Shown here in pieces: positions 36,802 through 45,860 of a stretch of DNA of 50,886 bases. The notes below the pieces were generated by a model that worked only from the letters and a program-made list of their open reading frames with translations, was not told the DNA's origin and did not search any database. The translations under genes were made by a program, and so were the position numbers. The DNA comes from Rikenellaceae bacterium (GTDB lineage Bacteria > Bacteroidota > Bacteroidia > Bacteroidales > Rikenellaceae), in the NCBI GenBank assembly GCA_020860245.1, contig JAJBUQ010000031.1, positions 1 through 50,886 of the forward strand, written 5' to 3'. Numbering within the stretch: position 1 is the stretch's first letter; each line of letters starts with the position of its first letter.

Positions 36802-37776
36802 ATGGAGTTCAGGACTAAAACGGATATTTCCAAATTTGATTTTAAGCTGGATTACAGCGATAAGATATTTTTGATCGGATCGTGTTTTGCCGAAAATATC
36901 GGTAAGAGAATGTCGTGCTTAAAGTTCCCTGTTACGGTAAATCCGTTCGGTATAGTTTATAATCCGTTATCCGTTATTAACACACTGAGATTGCTCGCGT
37001 ATAAAAAAGAGTTTACGGAAGAGGATGTTCGGGAACGCAATGGCTTGTGGTACTCCTTTAGTCATCACGGTTCGTTCTCTTCGCCGGATAAAAAAGAAGT
37101 CATAGACCGTATTAATACCTCTCTTACAACCGGAAGCTCTGCTTTAACTGATAGTAATTATCTTGTTATTACACTGGGTACTTCATGGATTTATCGTCTA
37201 TCTGAAACAGGAAGTGTGGTAAATAATTGTCATAAACTTCCATCCATTTATTTTACTCGCCAAAGGCTCTCGGTGGACGATATTGTCGATGGATTTACGG
37301 AATTATTCTCTAATGATTTATACCGTGATAAGAAGATAATTTTTACTGTAAGCCCTGTCCGTCATATAAAAGACGGTATTACCGCGAACAGCATTAGCAA
37401 GGCAACTCTTATTGTAGCTGCAAATTCCCTGGCGGAAAAATTGGATAATGTTTACTATTTCCCGTCATACGAGATCGTTATGGACGAGCTGATAGATTAT
37501 AGATTTTACTCTGCGGATATGCTTCATCCTTCGGATGTTGCGGTGGATTATATATGGAAAAACTTTAAGACTGCATTGTTCTCTGAGCCAACCATAAAAA
37601 TATCTGAAAAAATCGAAAAAATAAATAAAGCCGCAGCCCACCGACCATTATTCCCGGATTCGGTGCAGTATGCAAAATTTACAGAAAAATTCAGATCAGA
37701 GATAAACAGGATTAAAACTCTTTATCCGTTTATGGATTTTTCCGGAGAAGAAAAAATATTTGGCTCATTAGAATAG
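36802..37776 (+). CDS. GSCFA family protein
   Basis: The 324-residue protein carries the family's namesake near its start, IGSCFAENIGKRM (about residues 23-35), with VNPFGIVYNPLS after it. VITLGTSWIYR and IIFTVSPVRHIKDG follow, and SADMLHPSDVAVDYIW comes later. GSCFA proteins resemble SGNH hydrolases: the serine of GSC would be the nucleophile, and the late H-P-S-D the acid/base pair. No activity is established. The ATG at 36802 begins 2 bases after the radical SAM stop. An upstream in-frame ATG at 36760 would lie inside that gene. Confidence 0.88.
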   Translation: MEFRTKTDISKFDFKLDYSDKIFLIGSCFAENIGKRMSCLKFPVTVNPFGIVYNPLSVINTLRLLAYKKEFTEEDVRERNGLWYSFSHHGSFSSPDKKEVIDRINTSLTTGSSALTDSNYLVITLGTSWIYRLSETGSVVNNCHKLPSIYFTRQRLSVDDIVDGFTELFSNDLYRDKKIIFTVSPVRHIKDGITANSISKATLIVAANSLAEKLDNVYYFPSYEIVMDELIDYRFYSADMLHPSDVAVDYIWKNFKTALFSEPTIKISEKIEKINKAAAHRPLFPDSVQYAKFTEKFRSEINRIKTLYPFMDFSGEEKIFGSLE

Positions 37777-37809
37777 TCTCTGACGTTTTTTTCTTTATTG
37801 TTTTAGGGT

Positions 37810-37817
37810 TATATTTG
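37810..37817 (+). promoter_or_regulatory. Probable -7 box for ettA-hisS-mnmE
   Basis: TATATTTG is a full match to TAnnTTTG, 29 bases before the ettA ATG. The expected TTTG upstream is replaced by a T-run at 37786-37792. Confidence 0.4.
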
Positions 37818-37846
37818 CACGTTATTCTTTAAAAATATTTACAAAC

Positions 37847-39520
37847 ATGTCAGATGAAAAAATAATATTTTCGATGGTTGGGGTCTCCAAAGTCTTCAAC
37901 AATCAGAAAAAAGTTCTCAATAACATATACTTGTCATTCTTTTACGGTGCAAAGATCGGGATAATCGGTCTTAACGGTTCTGGTAAGTCTACCCTTATGA
38001 AAATTATCGCAGGTCTCGACAAGAGTTATCAGGGCGAAGTCGTATTCTCTCCGGGGTATACAGTGGGGTATCTTGAACAGGAACCGCATTTGGACGATTC
38101 TAAGACCGTAAGGGAGATAGTTGAAGAAGGGTGTGCGGATATCGTCGCTCTCCTCAAAGAATACGAAGAGGTAAATGCGAGATTTATGGAAGAGATGTCC
38201 GATGACGAGATGGCTAAACTCATAGAACGTCAGGGAGAACTTACTGAACAGATCGATAATATGAACGGGTGGGAGCTGGACAGTAAACTGGAACGCGCAA
38301 TGGATGCTCTGAGATGTCCGGAGGAGGATACCCCCGTTAAGCATTTATCCGGAGGGGAGAGGCGCCGTGTCGCACTTTGCCGCCTGCTGCTTCAGGAACC
38401 CGATGTGCTGCTTCTCGACGAACCAACCAACCACTTGGATGCGGAATCGATCGATTGGCTCGAACAACACTTACAACAGTATAAAGGGACGGTAATTGCC
38501 GTTACGCACGACAGATACTTCCTCGATAACGTAACAGGCTGGATTCTCGAACTCGACCGCGGAGAAGGTATTCCGTGGAAAGGTAACTATTCGAGCTGGC
38601 TTGAACAGAAGACCAAACGTATGGAGATGGAGGAGAAGCAGGAGAGCAAGCGTCGCAAGACTCTCGAACGCGAGTTTGAATGGGTTCGTATGGCTCCGAA
38701 GGCAAGGCAGGCTAAATCGAAGGCCCGTCTGTCCGCTTACGATAAACTACTTAACGAGGACGGCAAACAAAAAGACGAGAAACTTGAAATATATATTCCC
38801 AATGGTCCGAGACTCGGAGACTCTGTAATCGAAGCTCAAAATGTTACTAAAGTCTTTGGCGACAGGGTGTTGTTCGAGAATCTTTCATTCAAACTTCCTC
38901 CTGCGGGGATTGTAGGTGTGATCGGACCAAATGGTTCCGGTAAAACGACTCTCTTCCGCATGATAATGGGGCTGGAAGAACCTACTTCAGGAGATTTTAA
39001 AGTGGGAGAGACGGTTAAAACCGCCTATGTTGATCAACAGCATAAATCTATCGATTCGGAAAAAACCGTTTATGAAGTTATCTCGCAGGACAGTGAATTC
39101 ATAACTCTCGGAGGTCGCAGCGTAAACGCAAGAGCATGGGTATCCAGGTTTAATTTTTCAGGAGGAGATCAGGAAAAAAAATGCGGAGTTCTGTCTGGGG
39201 GCGAACGTAACAGGCTGCATCTGGCCCTCACTCTGAAGGACGAAGGCAATGTACTTCTTCTGGACGAACCTACGAACGATATCGATGTGAACACTCTGCG
39301 TGCACTTGAGGAAGGACTCGAAAATTTTGCCGGATGTGCGGTCGTAATATCCCATGACAGGTGGTTCCTTGACCGTATAGCTACCCATATTCTCGCATTC
39401 GAAGGGGATTCGCAAGTGGTATTCTTCGAGGGCGGATACAGCGATTACGAAGAAAGCAAAAAGAAGCGACTGGGAGACGTTATTCCTAAAAGAGTTAAAT
39501 ATAAAAAACTCGTGGAATAA
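37847..39520 (+). CDS. ettA: Energy-dependent translational throttle protein EttA (ABC-F)
   Basis: ABC-F ATPases bind the ribosomal E site; EttA gates the first steps of elongation according to the ATP/ADP ratio. The 557-residue protein has two ATPase domains. The first has [17 protein letters not shown] and [11 protein letters not shown]. The second has [20 protein letters not shown] and [11 protein letters not shown]. An arm insertion (about 95-140) and a basic P-site-interacting linker (about 245-300, [20 protein letters not shown]) complete it. There are no membrane helices. The length and linker match EttA rather than antibiotic-resistance ABC-F proteins. hisS follows after 2 bases. Confidence 0.95.
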   Translation: MSDEKIIFSMVGVSKVFNNQKKVLNNIYLSFFYGAKIGIIGLNGSGKSTLMKIIAGLDKSYQGEVVFSPGYTVGYLEQEPHLDDSKTVREIVEEGCADIVALLKEYEEVNARFMEEMSDDEMAKLIERQGELTEQIDNMNGWELDSKLERAMDALRCPEEDTPVKHLSGGERRRVALCRLLLQEPDVLLLDEPTNHLDAESIDWLEQHLQQYKGTVIAVTHDRYFLDNVTGWILELDRGEGIPWKGNYSSWLEQKTKRMEMEEKQESKRRKTLEREFEWVRMAPKARQAKSKARLSAYDKLLNEDGKQKDEKLEIYIPNGPRLGDSVIEAQNVTKVFGDRVLFENLSFKLPPAGIVGVIGPNGSGKTTLFRMIMGLEEPTSGDFKVGETVKTAYVDQQHKSIDSEKTVYEVISQDSEFITLGGRSVNARAWVSRFNFSGGDQEKKCGVLSGGERNRLHLALTLKDEGNVLLLDEPTNDIDVNTLRALEEGLENFAGCAVVISHDRWFLDRIATHILAFEGDSQVVFFEGGYSDYEESKKKRLGDVIPKRVKYKKLVE

Positions 39521-39522
39521 GT

Positions 39523-40890
39523 ATGGCTGCACAAAAACCGAGTATACCTTCGGGAACCCGCGACTTCGGCCCCGTACAGATGATAAAGAGAAATTATATT
39601 TTCGATACTATAAGGGGGGAATTCAGGAAATTCGGATATCTGCCGCTTGAGACGCCGTCGATGGAAAAATTATCGACTCTGCTGGGTAAGTATGGCGAAG
39701 AGGGGGATAAACTATTGTTCCGTATACTAAATTCAGGGGATTTTTTAGCCAAGGTTCCGGAGGATAAACTTGCAGAGAGAGATTCGATGTCCGTATCTCC
39801 GATAATCTGCGAGAAGGGGCTCAGATATGACCTTACTGTCCCATTCGCAAGGTATGTTGTGCAGCATCGCAATGAAATTGTATTCCCGTTCAAAAGATAC
39901 CAGATACAGCCTGTATGGCGTGCAGACCGTCCGCAGAAGGGGCGTTACAGGGAATTCTATCAGTGCGATGTGGATGTGGTTGGCAGTAAGTCGCTTCTCT
40001 ATGAAGTCGAGCTTATACAGATCGTAGAATCGGTTTTTAAGAAACTGGGAATAAACGTAACACTTAAAATAAATAACCGGAAGATTCTTTACGGAATATC
40101 TGAAGCTATCGGTCATACCGATAAGATGACGGATATTACCGTAGCTATCGATAAGTTGGAAAAAATCGGTTTTGATAAGGTTGCGGAGGAACTTCTATCC
40201 AAAGGCATTGATGCCGACGGTATAAGAACGCTGAAACCTATACTTGAACTTAGCGGAGATAACAGGGTTAAAATCGGAATACTGTCGGAGATACTGTCAG
40301 TATCAAAGACCGGTATGGATGGAATAAAAGAGGTGTTGTCCATATTGGATTATGTTGATTCTATCGGAGTGGATCTCGATATTGAGCTCGATTTGTCCCT
40401 TGCACGCGGACTCAATTATTATACCGGAGCGATTTTCGAGGTAAAGGCGAAAGATTTTGCGATCGGAAGTATTTGCGGAGGAGGACGTTACGATGACCTT
40501 ACCGGTATATTCGGAATGCCCGATACCTCCGGAGTGGGAATATCCTTCGGAGCGGATAGAATTTATGATGTTATGGAAGGTTTGGAGCTATTTCCCGATG
40601 TGTCGAAGTTGTCCACTAAGATTCTATTCCTGAATTTCGATCCCGCGTCAGAGAGAGAGTCGCTTAAGGCTTTGAGATCGCTGAGAAATAAAGGTATCCC
40701 GTCGGAGATATATCCAGATCAGGCTAAAATAAAGAAGCAGATGGACTATGCTAACAAACGCAATATTCCGTATGTGGGAATGATAGGCGAAGATGAAATT
40801 AAAGCGGGGATGATTACCGTCAAGAATATGGAGAATGGAATGCAGACATGTATCCCTGCCGAAGAAATAGTAAATTATAATTTTGAATAA
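39523..40890 (+). CDS. hisS: Histidine--tRNA ligase
   Basis: A class II aminoacyl-tRNA synthetase. The 455-residue protein has the N-terminal PSGTRDFGP, motif 2 [27 protein letters not shown], the histidine-specific [15 protein letters not shown], and motif 3 [17 protein letters not shown]-terminal anticodon-binding domain follows (about 355-450). It begins 2 bases after ettA and its last 8 bases contain the likely start codon of mnmE. Confidence 0.98.
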   Translation: MAAQKPSIPSGTRDFGPVQMIKRNYIFDTIRGEFRKFGYLPLETPSMEKLSTLLGKYGEEGDKLLFRILNSGDFLAKVPEDKLAERDSMSVSPIICEKGLRYDLTVPFARYVVQHRNEIVFPFKRYQIQPVWRADRPQKGRYREFYQCDVDVVGSKSLLYEVELIQIVESVFKKLGINVTLKINNRKILYGISEAIGHTDKMTDITVAIDKLEKIGFDKVAEELLSKGIDADGIRTLKPILELSGDNRVKIGILSEILSVSKTGMDGIKEVLSILDYVDSIGVDLDIELDLSLARGLNYYTGAIFEVKAKDFAIGSICGGGRYDDLTGIFGMPDTSGVGISFGADRIYDVMEGLELFPDVSKLSTKILFLNFDPASERESLKALRSLRNKGIPSEIYPDQAKIKKQMDYANKRNIPYVGMIGEDEIKAGMITVKNMENGMQTCIPAEEIVNYNFE

Positions 40891-42280
40891 TTCTAAAACT
40901 ATATCAGCCTTAGCTACCGGAGAGGGGGGGGCAATAGCTGTAATAAGGGTAAGCGGAGCCAATTCGGTGACTGCGGTCGATTCTATATTTACCGGAATCA
41001 AGAATAAAAAACTGGAGGATCAAAAGGGATTTACCGTGCACTACGGATTCATAAAGAATTCTGTCGGAGAGGTTGTGGACGATGTTATAGTTACATTATT
41101 CAAAGCACCGAATTCCTATACCGGCGAGGATATGGTCGAGATTAGCTGCCACGCTTCGGGATATATAAAAAATGAAATATTGAGGCTTCTTGCGGTTAAC
41201 GGAGTTGATCCTGCCGGAGCCGGAGAGTTTACCCTACGCGCATTTATGAATGGTAAATTGGATCTCTCGCAGGCGGAGGCGGTTGCCGATATTATCGCAT
41301 CCGAGTCCAAAGTGTCGCACGATCTTGCGGTGAACCAGATAAGAGGCGGATACTCCGAAGAGATAGGAGGTTTAAGAGCGAAGTTAATAGAACTTCTATC
41401 GCTTCTGGAATTGGAACTCGATTTTAGCGAGGAAGATGTGGAATTTGCCGACAGGAGGGAACTCAAAGAGCTTGTCCAAAAAATCGAAGCGAAAATTTTA
41501 TCGCTAAAGGATTCTTTCGCTTTAGGCAACATACTCAAAAATGGTATTCCCGTGGCCATCGTTGGGAATCCCAATGCAGGCAAATCTACCCTTCTTAATA
41601 AACTTTTAAACGAAGACAAGGCTCTCGTTTCCGATATTCCGGGTACCACAAGGGATTTAATAGAGGACTCTGTGAATATAAACGGAGTCCAATGCCGTTT
41701 TATAGATACGGCAGGGATCCGGGAAACTGAAGATATGCTTGAAAATATGGGGATCAAACGCACCTTTGAAAGTATTGGTAAAGCGTCTGTGATCCTCCTT
41801 GTATGCGATATTGCCGACGCAGACGAAAATATACTGAAGGTCTTGAATGGCATGGATTTACGGGATAACCAACATACCATAGTAGTTTTGAATAAAAATG
41901 ACAAATACAAAAATGCTGTATCCGCAAATCGTATAACCGGGCTGAAGAAGCTTACGAACCTTCCCGTTATCACTGTGTCTGCAAAATACGGTATAGGCAT
42001 TGACGAACTTAAACAGATGATATTATCTTCGGTTGGATATAAAAATGTGATTGATTACAGCAGCAATATAATTGTAACTAATTCACGCCACTCACAAGCC
42101 CTGTCCGGTGCGGTAGTTGCTATCGATCGTGTATTGTCAGGGCTCGATATGGAATTATCCGGAGATCTCCTTGCCGAAGATTTAAGAACAGCCCTCCATT
42201 ATCTGAGTGAAATTACAGGAGATATAACCTCCGAAGATATCCTTAAATCTATATTTGCGAATTTCTGTATCGGGAAGTAG
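40883..42280 (+). CDS. mnmE: tRNA uridine-5-carboxymethylaminomethyl(34) synthesis GTPase MnmE
   Basis: With MnmG it modifies the wobble uridine of several tRNAs. The 465-residue protein has the N-terminal folate-binding domain ([17 protein letters not shown]), a helical domain, and the G domain with G1 GNPNAGKS (228-235), G3 DTAGIRE and G4 NKND. The C-terminal catalytic CIGK is at 462-465. The start is a TTG at 40883, 8 bases inside hisS. No ATG or GTG exists before the conserved ALATG block, so the TTG is the only ordinary start that gives a complete protein. Confidence 0.95.
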   Translation: MNNSKTISALATGEGGAIAVIRVSGANSVTAVDSIFTGIKNKKLEDQKGFTVHYGFIKNSVGEVVDDVIVTLFKAPNSYTGEDMVEISCHASGYIKNEILRLLAVNGVDPAGAGEFTLRAFMNGKLDLSQAEAVADIIASESKVSHDLAVNQIRGGYSEEIGGLRAKLIELLSLLELELDFSEEDVEFADRRELKELVQKIEAKILSLKDSFALGNILKNGIPVAIVGNPNAGKSTLLNKLLNEDKALVSDIPGTTRDLIEDSVNINGVQCRFIDTAGIRETEDMLENMGIKRTFESIGKASVILLVCDIADADENILKVLNGMDLRDNQHTIVVLNKNDKYKNAVSANRITGLKKLTNLPVITVSAKYGIGIDELKQMILSSVGYKNVIDYSSNIIVTNSRHSQALSGAVVAIDRVLSGLDMELSGDLLAEDLRTALHYLSEITGDITSEDILKSIFANFCIGK

Positions 42281-42652
42281 TTGAAACTTCCGGGCATGGA
42301 TTTTATAATATATTCCTAATTTAAATATTCATTTATAGTTAAATTTTATTTGAGTATATTGAGTTGTAAAAGTTTATCTTTACCCGAATGTAATCTCCAA
42401 AAAATTTACTACTGACCGTGTTATTTCCCATCTTAATGAATTATTTACATCGACTTCTCCGGGAGAGAGTACGAGTGGGGTTATAAATGTTGTGGCGAAT
42501 TATTGGGTTTATTATACCTATAAGTTAAACTTCAATGGCTACCACCATGAATTGCATGTCCGTATAGAAGAAAATTAATATCACCCGATACTTGTACTTG
42601 TATTTAATAAAATTACATTAAAACCTATAACATTAATCTTAAATTAAAAACT
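42281..42652. other. AT-rich intergenic stretch between mnmE and the orphan lipoprotein
   Basis: These 372 bases are more AT-rich than the flanking genes. A 6-base-pair inverted repeat overlaps the mnmE stop (GGAAGT at 42273-42278, ACTTCC at 42286-42291); it is too weak to call a terminator. TTTG at 42349-42352 and TATCTTTA at 42375-42382 form a near-consensus promoter with a 22-base spacer. A reading frame without a start codon follows (next entry). The last 75 bases before the next ATG are A/T-rich with a short direct repeat (ACTTGT twice) and no clear promoter. Confidence 0.5.
42363..42578 (+). pseudogene. Possible gene remnant without a start codon
   Basis: A 71-codon open frame runs from just after a TGA to a TAA. 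It has no ATG, GTG or TTG near its beginning. Its second half has a protein-like composition with alternating strands (VINVVANYWVYYTYKLNFNGY). The only upstream ATG (42388, another frame) is followed directly by TAA; past that stop, the same frame encodes a hydrophobic segment (KNLLLTVLFPIL) that resembles a signal peptide. This fits a small secreted protein decayed by a frameshift and a nonsense mutation, but chance is possible. No family is recognised. Confidence 0.3.
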
Positions 42653-43252
42653 ATGAAAAAAATTGTTTTACTTCTTGCAGTTCTTATGGCATTCTCTGCA
42701 TGCAGCAGTAGCCAAGAACCCATTGCGCAGACTGAAGATACAGAAGCATCTTTGTACTCTCCGGTGGAAATTTCATTTATATTAGGCAGACATCCAACTA
42801 ACAAAAATTACCATAATGTAAACATAAAAATAAATTCTTCTTATGGCTCGACTTCACTTAAGGATAATATTGCTCTAAGAATTATTTCTTTAAATACGGA
42901 TAAAGGAACTATTTTTCTGGAAAAAGTCGATGGTCTGATATTTGGTGATTATATATATTCTACATATTCGGGGATTTTTGCTGTCCAGAATATTATCGAT
43001 CAATATAATGACGGTGTTATTTATGCAGGGGAAAAATTCCCTTATAATTCACCATATATTATAAATCCTGATTTGGCCGAACAGTTGGAATGGGTTGAAA
43101 TTGTTGAAGTGGAGTTTACTATTCAGTACAATAATGGAGACGGTGCATACGTGTTGTTGTGCAATCAGCCTTATTGCAGTGAATTTTTTGAAGTAATAAG
43201 TCCGAAGGGGAGTATTACTGGTCTTATGTCGATTTTAGCAGGTATTACATAA
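42653..43252 (+). CDS. Uncharacterised lipoprotein
   Basis: The 199-residue protein has a lipoprotein signal peptide (MKKIVLLLAVLMAFSAC, with C17 as the lipid-bearing residue). A beta-rich domain with many Y, N and I residues follows. No family is recognised. The first residues after C17 (SSSQEP) do not form a strong acidic surface-export signal, so a periplasm-facing location is as likely as surface display. Two cysteines near residues 165-170 (LLCNQPYC) could form a disulfide. The gene stands alone in an AT-rich patch and ends at a strong hairpin. Confidence 0.7.
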   Translation: MKKIVLLLAVLMAFSACSSSQEPIAQTEDTEASLYSPVEISFILGRHPTNKNYHNVNIKINSSYGSTSLKDNIALRIISLNTDKGTIFLEKVDGLIFGDYIYSTYSGIFAVQNIIDQYNDGVIYAGEKFPYNSPYIINPDLAEQLEWVEIVEVEFTIQYNNGDGAYVLLCNQPYCSEFFEVISPKGSITGLMSILAGIT

Positions 43253-43300
43253 AATAGTATTTGAATATTTAATTTACTTTATAGTAAATCTATAACAAAG

Positions 43301-43325
43301 AAATCCGGTCCCAAAGACCGGATTT
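43301..43325. terminator. Bidirectional terminator between the lipoprotein and msrBA
   Basis: A perfect 10-base-pair stem AAATCCGGTC / GACCGGATTT with a 5-base loop lies between convergent genes. A-rich and T-rich ends support function in both directions. Confidence 0.75.
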
Positions 43326-43328
43326 CTG

Positions 43329-44264
43329 TTAAAATCTTTTTGTATATCGGTGGCAATAGGGTTGGGTGCCCTTGTTTGCATAGTAATCCTGATGGTAGTT
43401 CTCCGCTCTCCAGAACGTTGTCGCCGGAGTTATCTTGGTCGCTATTTTATAGCCTTTGTTCTCCAGTTCTTTAACGAGCTTCTCCGCAATTTGCTTTTGT
43501 TCCGGCGATGTATAGAATATCTCCGAACGGTACTGATTACCGATGTCCGGACCCTGTCGATCCACCTGAGTCGGATCGTGGATCTCGAAGAATAACTTCG
43601 CAAGGGTCTCGTATGAAATTTCTTTCGGATCGAAAACCACTTCTACCGCCTCCGCATGTCCGGTACTTCCCGAACACACCTGTTCGTAAGAGGGTTCATT
43701 CACATGGCCTCCTATATATCCCGATTCCACAGATATAACCCCGGGCTCCTTCTCTAATAAATGCTCTACACCCCAGAAGCACCCACCTGCAAAAATCGCT
43801 GTTTCGGTTTGTGGCGTTGCTTCATTTATATTATTGTTATTTTCATTGTCTGGAGTGAATTTCATCGATATAGAATTTACGCAATGACGCGTATTCTTAT
43901 CGGTGAATCCTTCACCTTCGAACACATGCCCGAGGTGCCCTCCGCATGATGCGCACACTATCTCCGTTCTTCGTCCGTCCGCATCCGGAATCCGTTTGAC
44001 TTTACCTTCTATCTCGTCGTCGAAGCTCGGCCAACCGCATCCCGAATCGAATTTATCTTCCGAGCGATAAAGCGATTCCCCGCATTGTTTGCAGGTGTAG
44101 GTACCCTTCTCTTTATGGTTATAATATTCTCCTGTAAATGGAACTTCAGTTCCTTTATTTTGTATTACGTGTCTCTCGTAATCCGTTAATTCATTTTTCA
44201 TACTTTCTGCGGTAGTTGGTTGAGTGAAAAGTAAAAATACCAGGTAAAACAATAATTTTAACAT
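43329..44264 (-). CDS. msrBA: Exported bifunctional methionine sulfoxide reductase MsrB-MsrA
   Basis: Repairs both stereoisomers of oxidised methionine. The 311-residue protein has a signal peptide (about 1-20, FYLVFLLFTQPTTA). The MsrB domain comes next, with zinc cysteines C58/C61 and C104/C107 and catalytic C128 in RHCVNS. A short N-rich linker (ENNNNINEA) leads to the MsrA domain, with catalytic C162 in GGCFWG. The order is B then A. Export implies repair of envelope proteins, with electrons probably supplied through DsbD. A downstream ATG at residue 22 would give a cytoplasmic form, so location depends on the true start. Confidence 0.93.
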   Translation of the reverse strand: MLKLLFYLVFLLFTQPTTAESMKNELTDYERHVIQNKGTEVPFTGEYYNHKEKGTYTCKQCGESLYRSEDKFDSGCGWPSFDDEIEGKVKRIPDADGRRTEIVCASCGGHLGHVFEGEGFTDKNTRHCVNSISMKFTPDNENNNNINEATPQTETAIFAGGCFWGVEHLLEKEPGVISVESGYIGGHVNEPSYEQVCSGSTGHAEAVEVVFDPKEISYETLAKLFFEIHDPTQVDRQGPDIGNQYRSEIFYTSPEQKQIAEKLVKELENKGYKIATKITPATTFWRAENYHQDYYANKGTQPYCHRYTKRF

Positions 44265-44417
44265 TTTATACCAATTTTAAATAATACAAATACTCTGCCT
44301 TATATATAAACGTATGAATATCAGTTTTCTTGTGATGCAAAGACGATCAATTGCAGAAGTTTTTTTATATGGAGCAATTTTTGTTCTGTCCCATATCAAA
44401 CCTTAAAAATTATTATT

Positions 44418-45026
44418 ATGGCAAATTCATTTACAGAAAATCTGGTTGAACGGACCCGAGAGGCGGTTAAATACTGGTGGCTCCTGTTGATAATAGGTGT
44501 GGCATTTATTATTCTGGGGATAGTAGTATTCGCACACCCTGCAGAGAGCTATTTTACTCTTGCCGTTCTATTCGGATTTATTATTCTTTTTTCGGGGATC
44601 TTACAGATTATCCTTGCCGCGACAAGTCGTAAAAGTATGACCGGATGGGGATGGCTCCTTGCTGGCGGTATAATAGAGGTCGTTATAGGTTGTATACTTG
44701 TATTCAATCCCGGATTATCCGCTCTTACACTGCCTATTTTCTTCGGATTCTGGCTTATGTTCCGAAGTTTTTCCACTATCGGACTTGGAAGCGATATGAA
44801 TAGGTACAAGGTCTCAGGGGCGGGATGGACTATAGTTTTGGGTATACTACTTCTTATATTATCCATTATCATCCTTGTACAGCCTTTAGTTTATGGAACC
44901 TCGATGGTGATTATATGGACGGGAATATCTCTTCTCTTCGCAGGCGTGGCAGCGATAATGTATGCGATACAGTTAAAATCGTTCCACAAATATGACGACA
45001 GAATAGATCAGGACAGATTAGTTTAG
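44418..45026 (+). CDS. HdeD family membrane protein (DUF308)
   Basis: The 202-residue protein has six membrane helices in three similar pairs. The conserved pattern WWLLLIIGVAFIILGIVVFAHP near residue 19 is repeated as ggiIEVVIGCILVFNPG and lgILLLILSIIILVQP. HdeD proteins contribute to acid resistance in E. coli at high cell density; the Bacteroidota members are untested. The gene is alone, divergent from msrBA, with a 153-base gap upstream in which no full promoter match was found. It ends at a very strong hairpin. Confidence 0.88.
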   Translation: MANSFTENLVERTREAVKYWWLLLIIGVAFIILGIVVFAHPAESYFTLAVLFGFIILFSGILQIILAATSRKSMTGWGWLLAGGIIEVVIGCILVFNPGLSALTLPIFFGFWLMFRSFSTIGLGSDMNRYKVSGAGWTIVLGILLLILSIIILVQPLVYGTSMVIIWTGISLLFAGVAAIMYAIQLKSFHKYDDRIDQDRLV

Positions 45027-45037
45027 TGCCTTCCTGC

Positions 45038-45084
45038 GTATAAATAAAACGACCTTACTGACAGTAAGGTCGTTTTATTTATAC
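45038..45084. terminator. Long perfect hairpin terminator after the HdeD-like gene
   Basis: A 22-base-pair perfect stem (45038-45059 with 45063-45084) closes on a 3-base loop GAC. Its base is A/T-rich and its top is ACGACCTTACT / AGTAAGGTCGT. It lies between convergent genes and should terminate transcription from both sides. Confidence 0.85.
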
Positions 45085-45096
45085 ATATCTGTAATA

Positions 45097-45849
45097 TTAC
45101 TTTGCGAGATATCCTCCATTCACCGGATAGAAGCCTCCGTTGCAGAATGAAGCTCTGTCGCTGCTGAGCCAAAGGACGAGATCTACGATTTCTTCTACCT
45201 TACCGAGCCTTCCCATAGGATGTTTGCTGACAAGGAAATCATACTCCTTTTTATCTGTCATCAGATCGTGCGTAAGGTGCGTGTCTACGAATCCCGGACC
45301 TACCGCATTTGCTCTTATATTCTTTTGTCCGTACTCCAACGCTACGTTTTGAGTAAGACCGACCACGCCATGTTTGGCAGCCACATATCCGCACGATCCG
45401 GCAAATCCCACCTGACCGAGAATCGAGGACATGTTGACGATGACGCCTCCTCCGCTTTTAAGCATTGCAGGTATCTGATACCTCATTCCGTAAAATACAC
45501 TCGACAGGTTTATAGCAATTATTTTGTCCCATCCGTCGATCGGATATTCTCCTATGGGTGCATTTGCACCGCCGATCCCCGCATTATTAAATGCAATATC
45601 CAGCCTGCCGAATTTTGCGACAGCCTCATTAACCACCTTCTCGCAGTCCGATGGCTTGGATACATCCGCTTTGACGAAGAATGCTCGGCCTCCGTTCTTC
45701 TCGATTTCAGAAACAGTATCGTTGCCATCGTCGTCAATATCGGTGATAACAACCTTAGCTCCTTCTTGTGAATAAAGTTCCGCCATGGCCTTGCCAAAGC
45801 CGGAACCGCCACCTGTTACTATAGCGACTTTGTCGTTTAGAATTCCCAT
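45097..45849 (-). CDS. Short-chain dehydrogenase/reductase
   Basis: The 250-residue classical SDR has the cofactor motif T-G-G-G-S-G-F-G at 12-19, an acidic D37 after the second strand that favours NAD over NADP, NNAG at 88-91, and the catalytic S142, Y155 and K159 (YxxxK). The closest named relatives are glucose dehydrogenase and cyclopentanol dehydrogenase-like enzymes; the substrate is unknown. The ATG at 45849 is preferred, because an upstream in-frame start would run into mfa2. It lies 11 bases after mfa2 with no terminator between, so it is probably transcribed with the fimbrial genes. Confidence 0.9.
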   Translation of the reverse strand: MGILNDKVAIVTGGGSGFGKAMAELYSQEGAKVVITDIDDDGNDTVSEIEKNGGRAFFVKADVSKPSDCEKVVNEAVAKFGRLDIAFNNAGIGGANAPIGEYPIDGWDKIIAINLSSVFYGMRYQIPAMLKSGGGVIVNMSSILGQVGFAGSCGYVAAKHGVVGLTQNVALEYGQKNIRANAVGPGFVDTHLTHDLMTDKKEYDFLVSKHPMGRLGKVEEIVDLVLWLSSDRASFCNGGFYPVNGGYLAK

Positions 45850-45860
45850 ATGCTTATATT

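Noticed and set aside
41116-42000. A 294-codon serine-rich open frame on the minus strand
   Set aside because: It is antisense to mnmE; the serine and isoleucine richness is the usual shadow of the GTPase reading frame.
42271-42294. Terminator after mnmE
   Set aside because: The 6-base-pair inverted repeat overlaps the stop codon and has no T-run after it.
42388-42480. Small gene starting at the ATG at 42388
   Set aside because: The next codon is TAA, so the frame cannot be translated from that ATG; kept only as weak support for a decayed gene.
44265-44417. Promoter for msrBA or the HdeD-like gene
   Set aside because: Sequences such as AATTTTTG (+) and CGTCTTTG (-) approach TAnnTTTG but lack the TA, so they were not listed.
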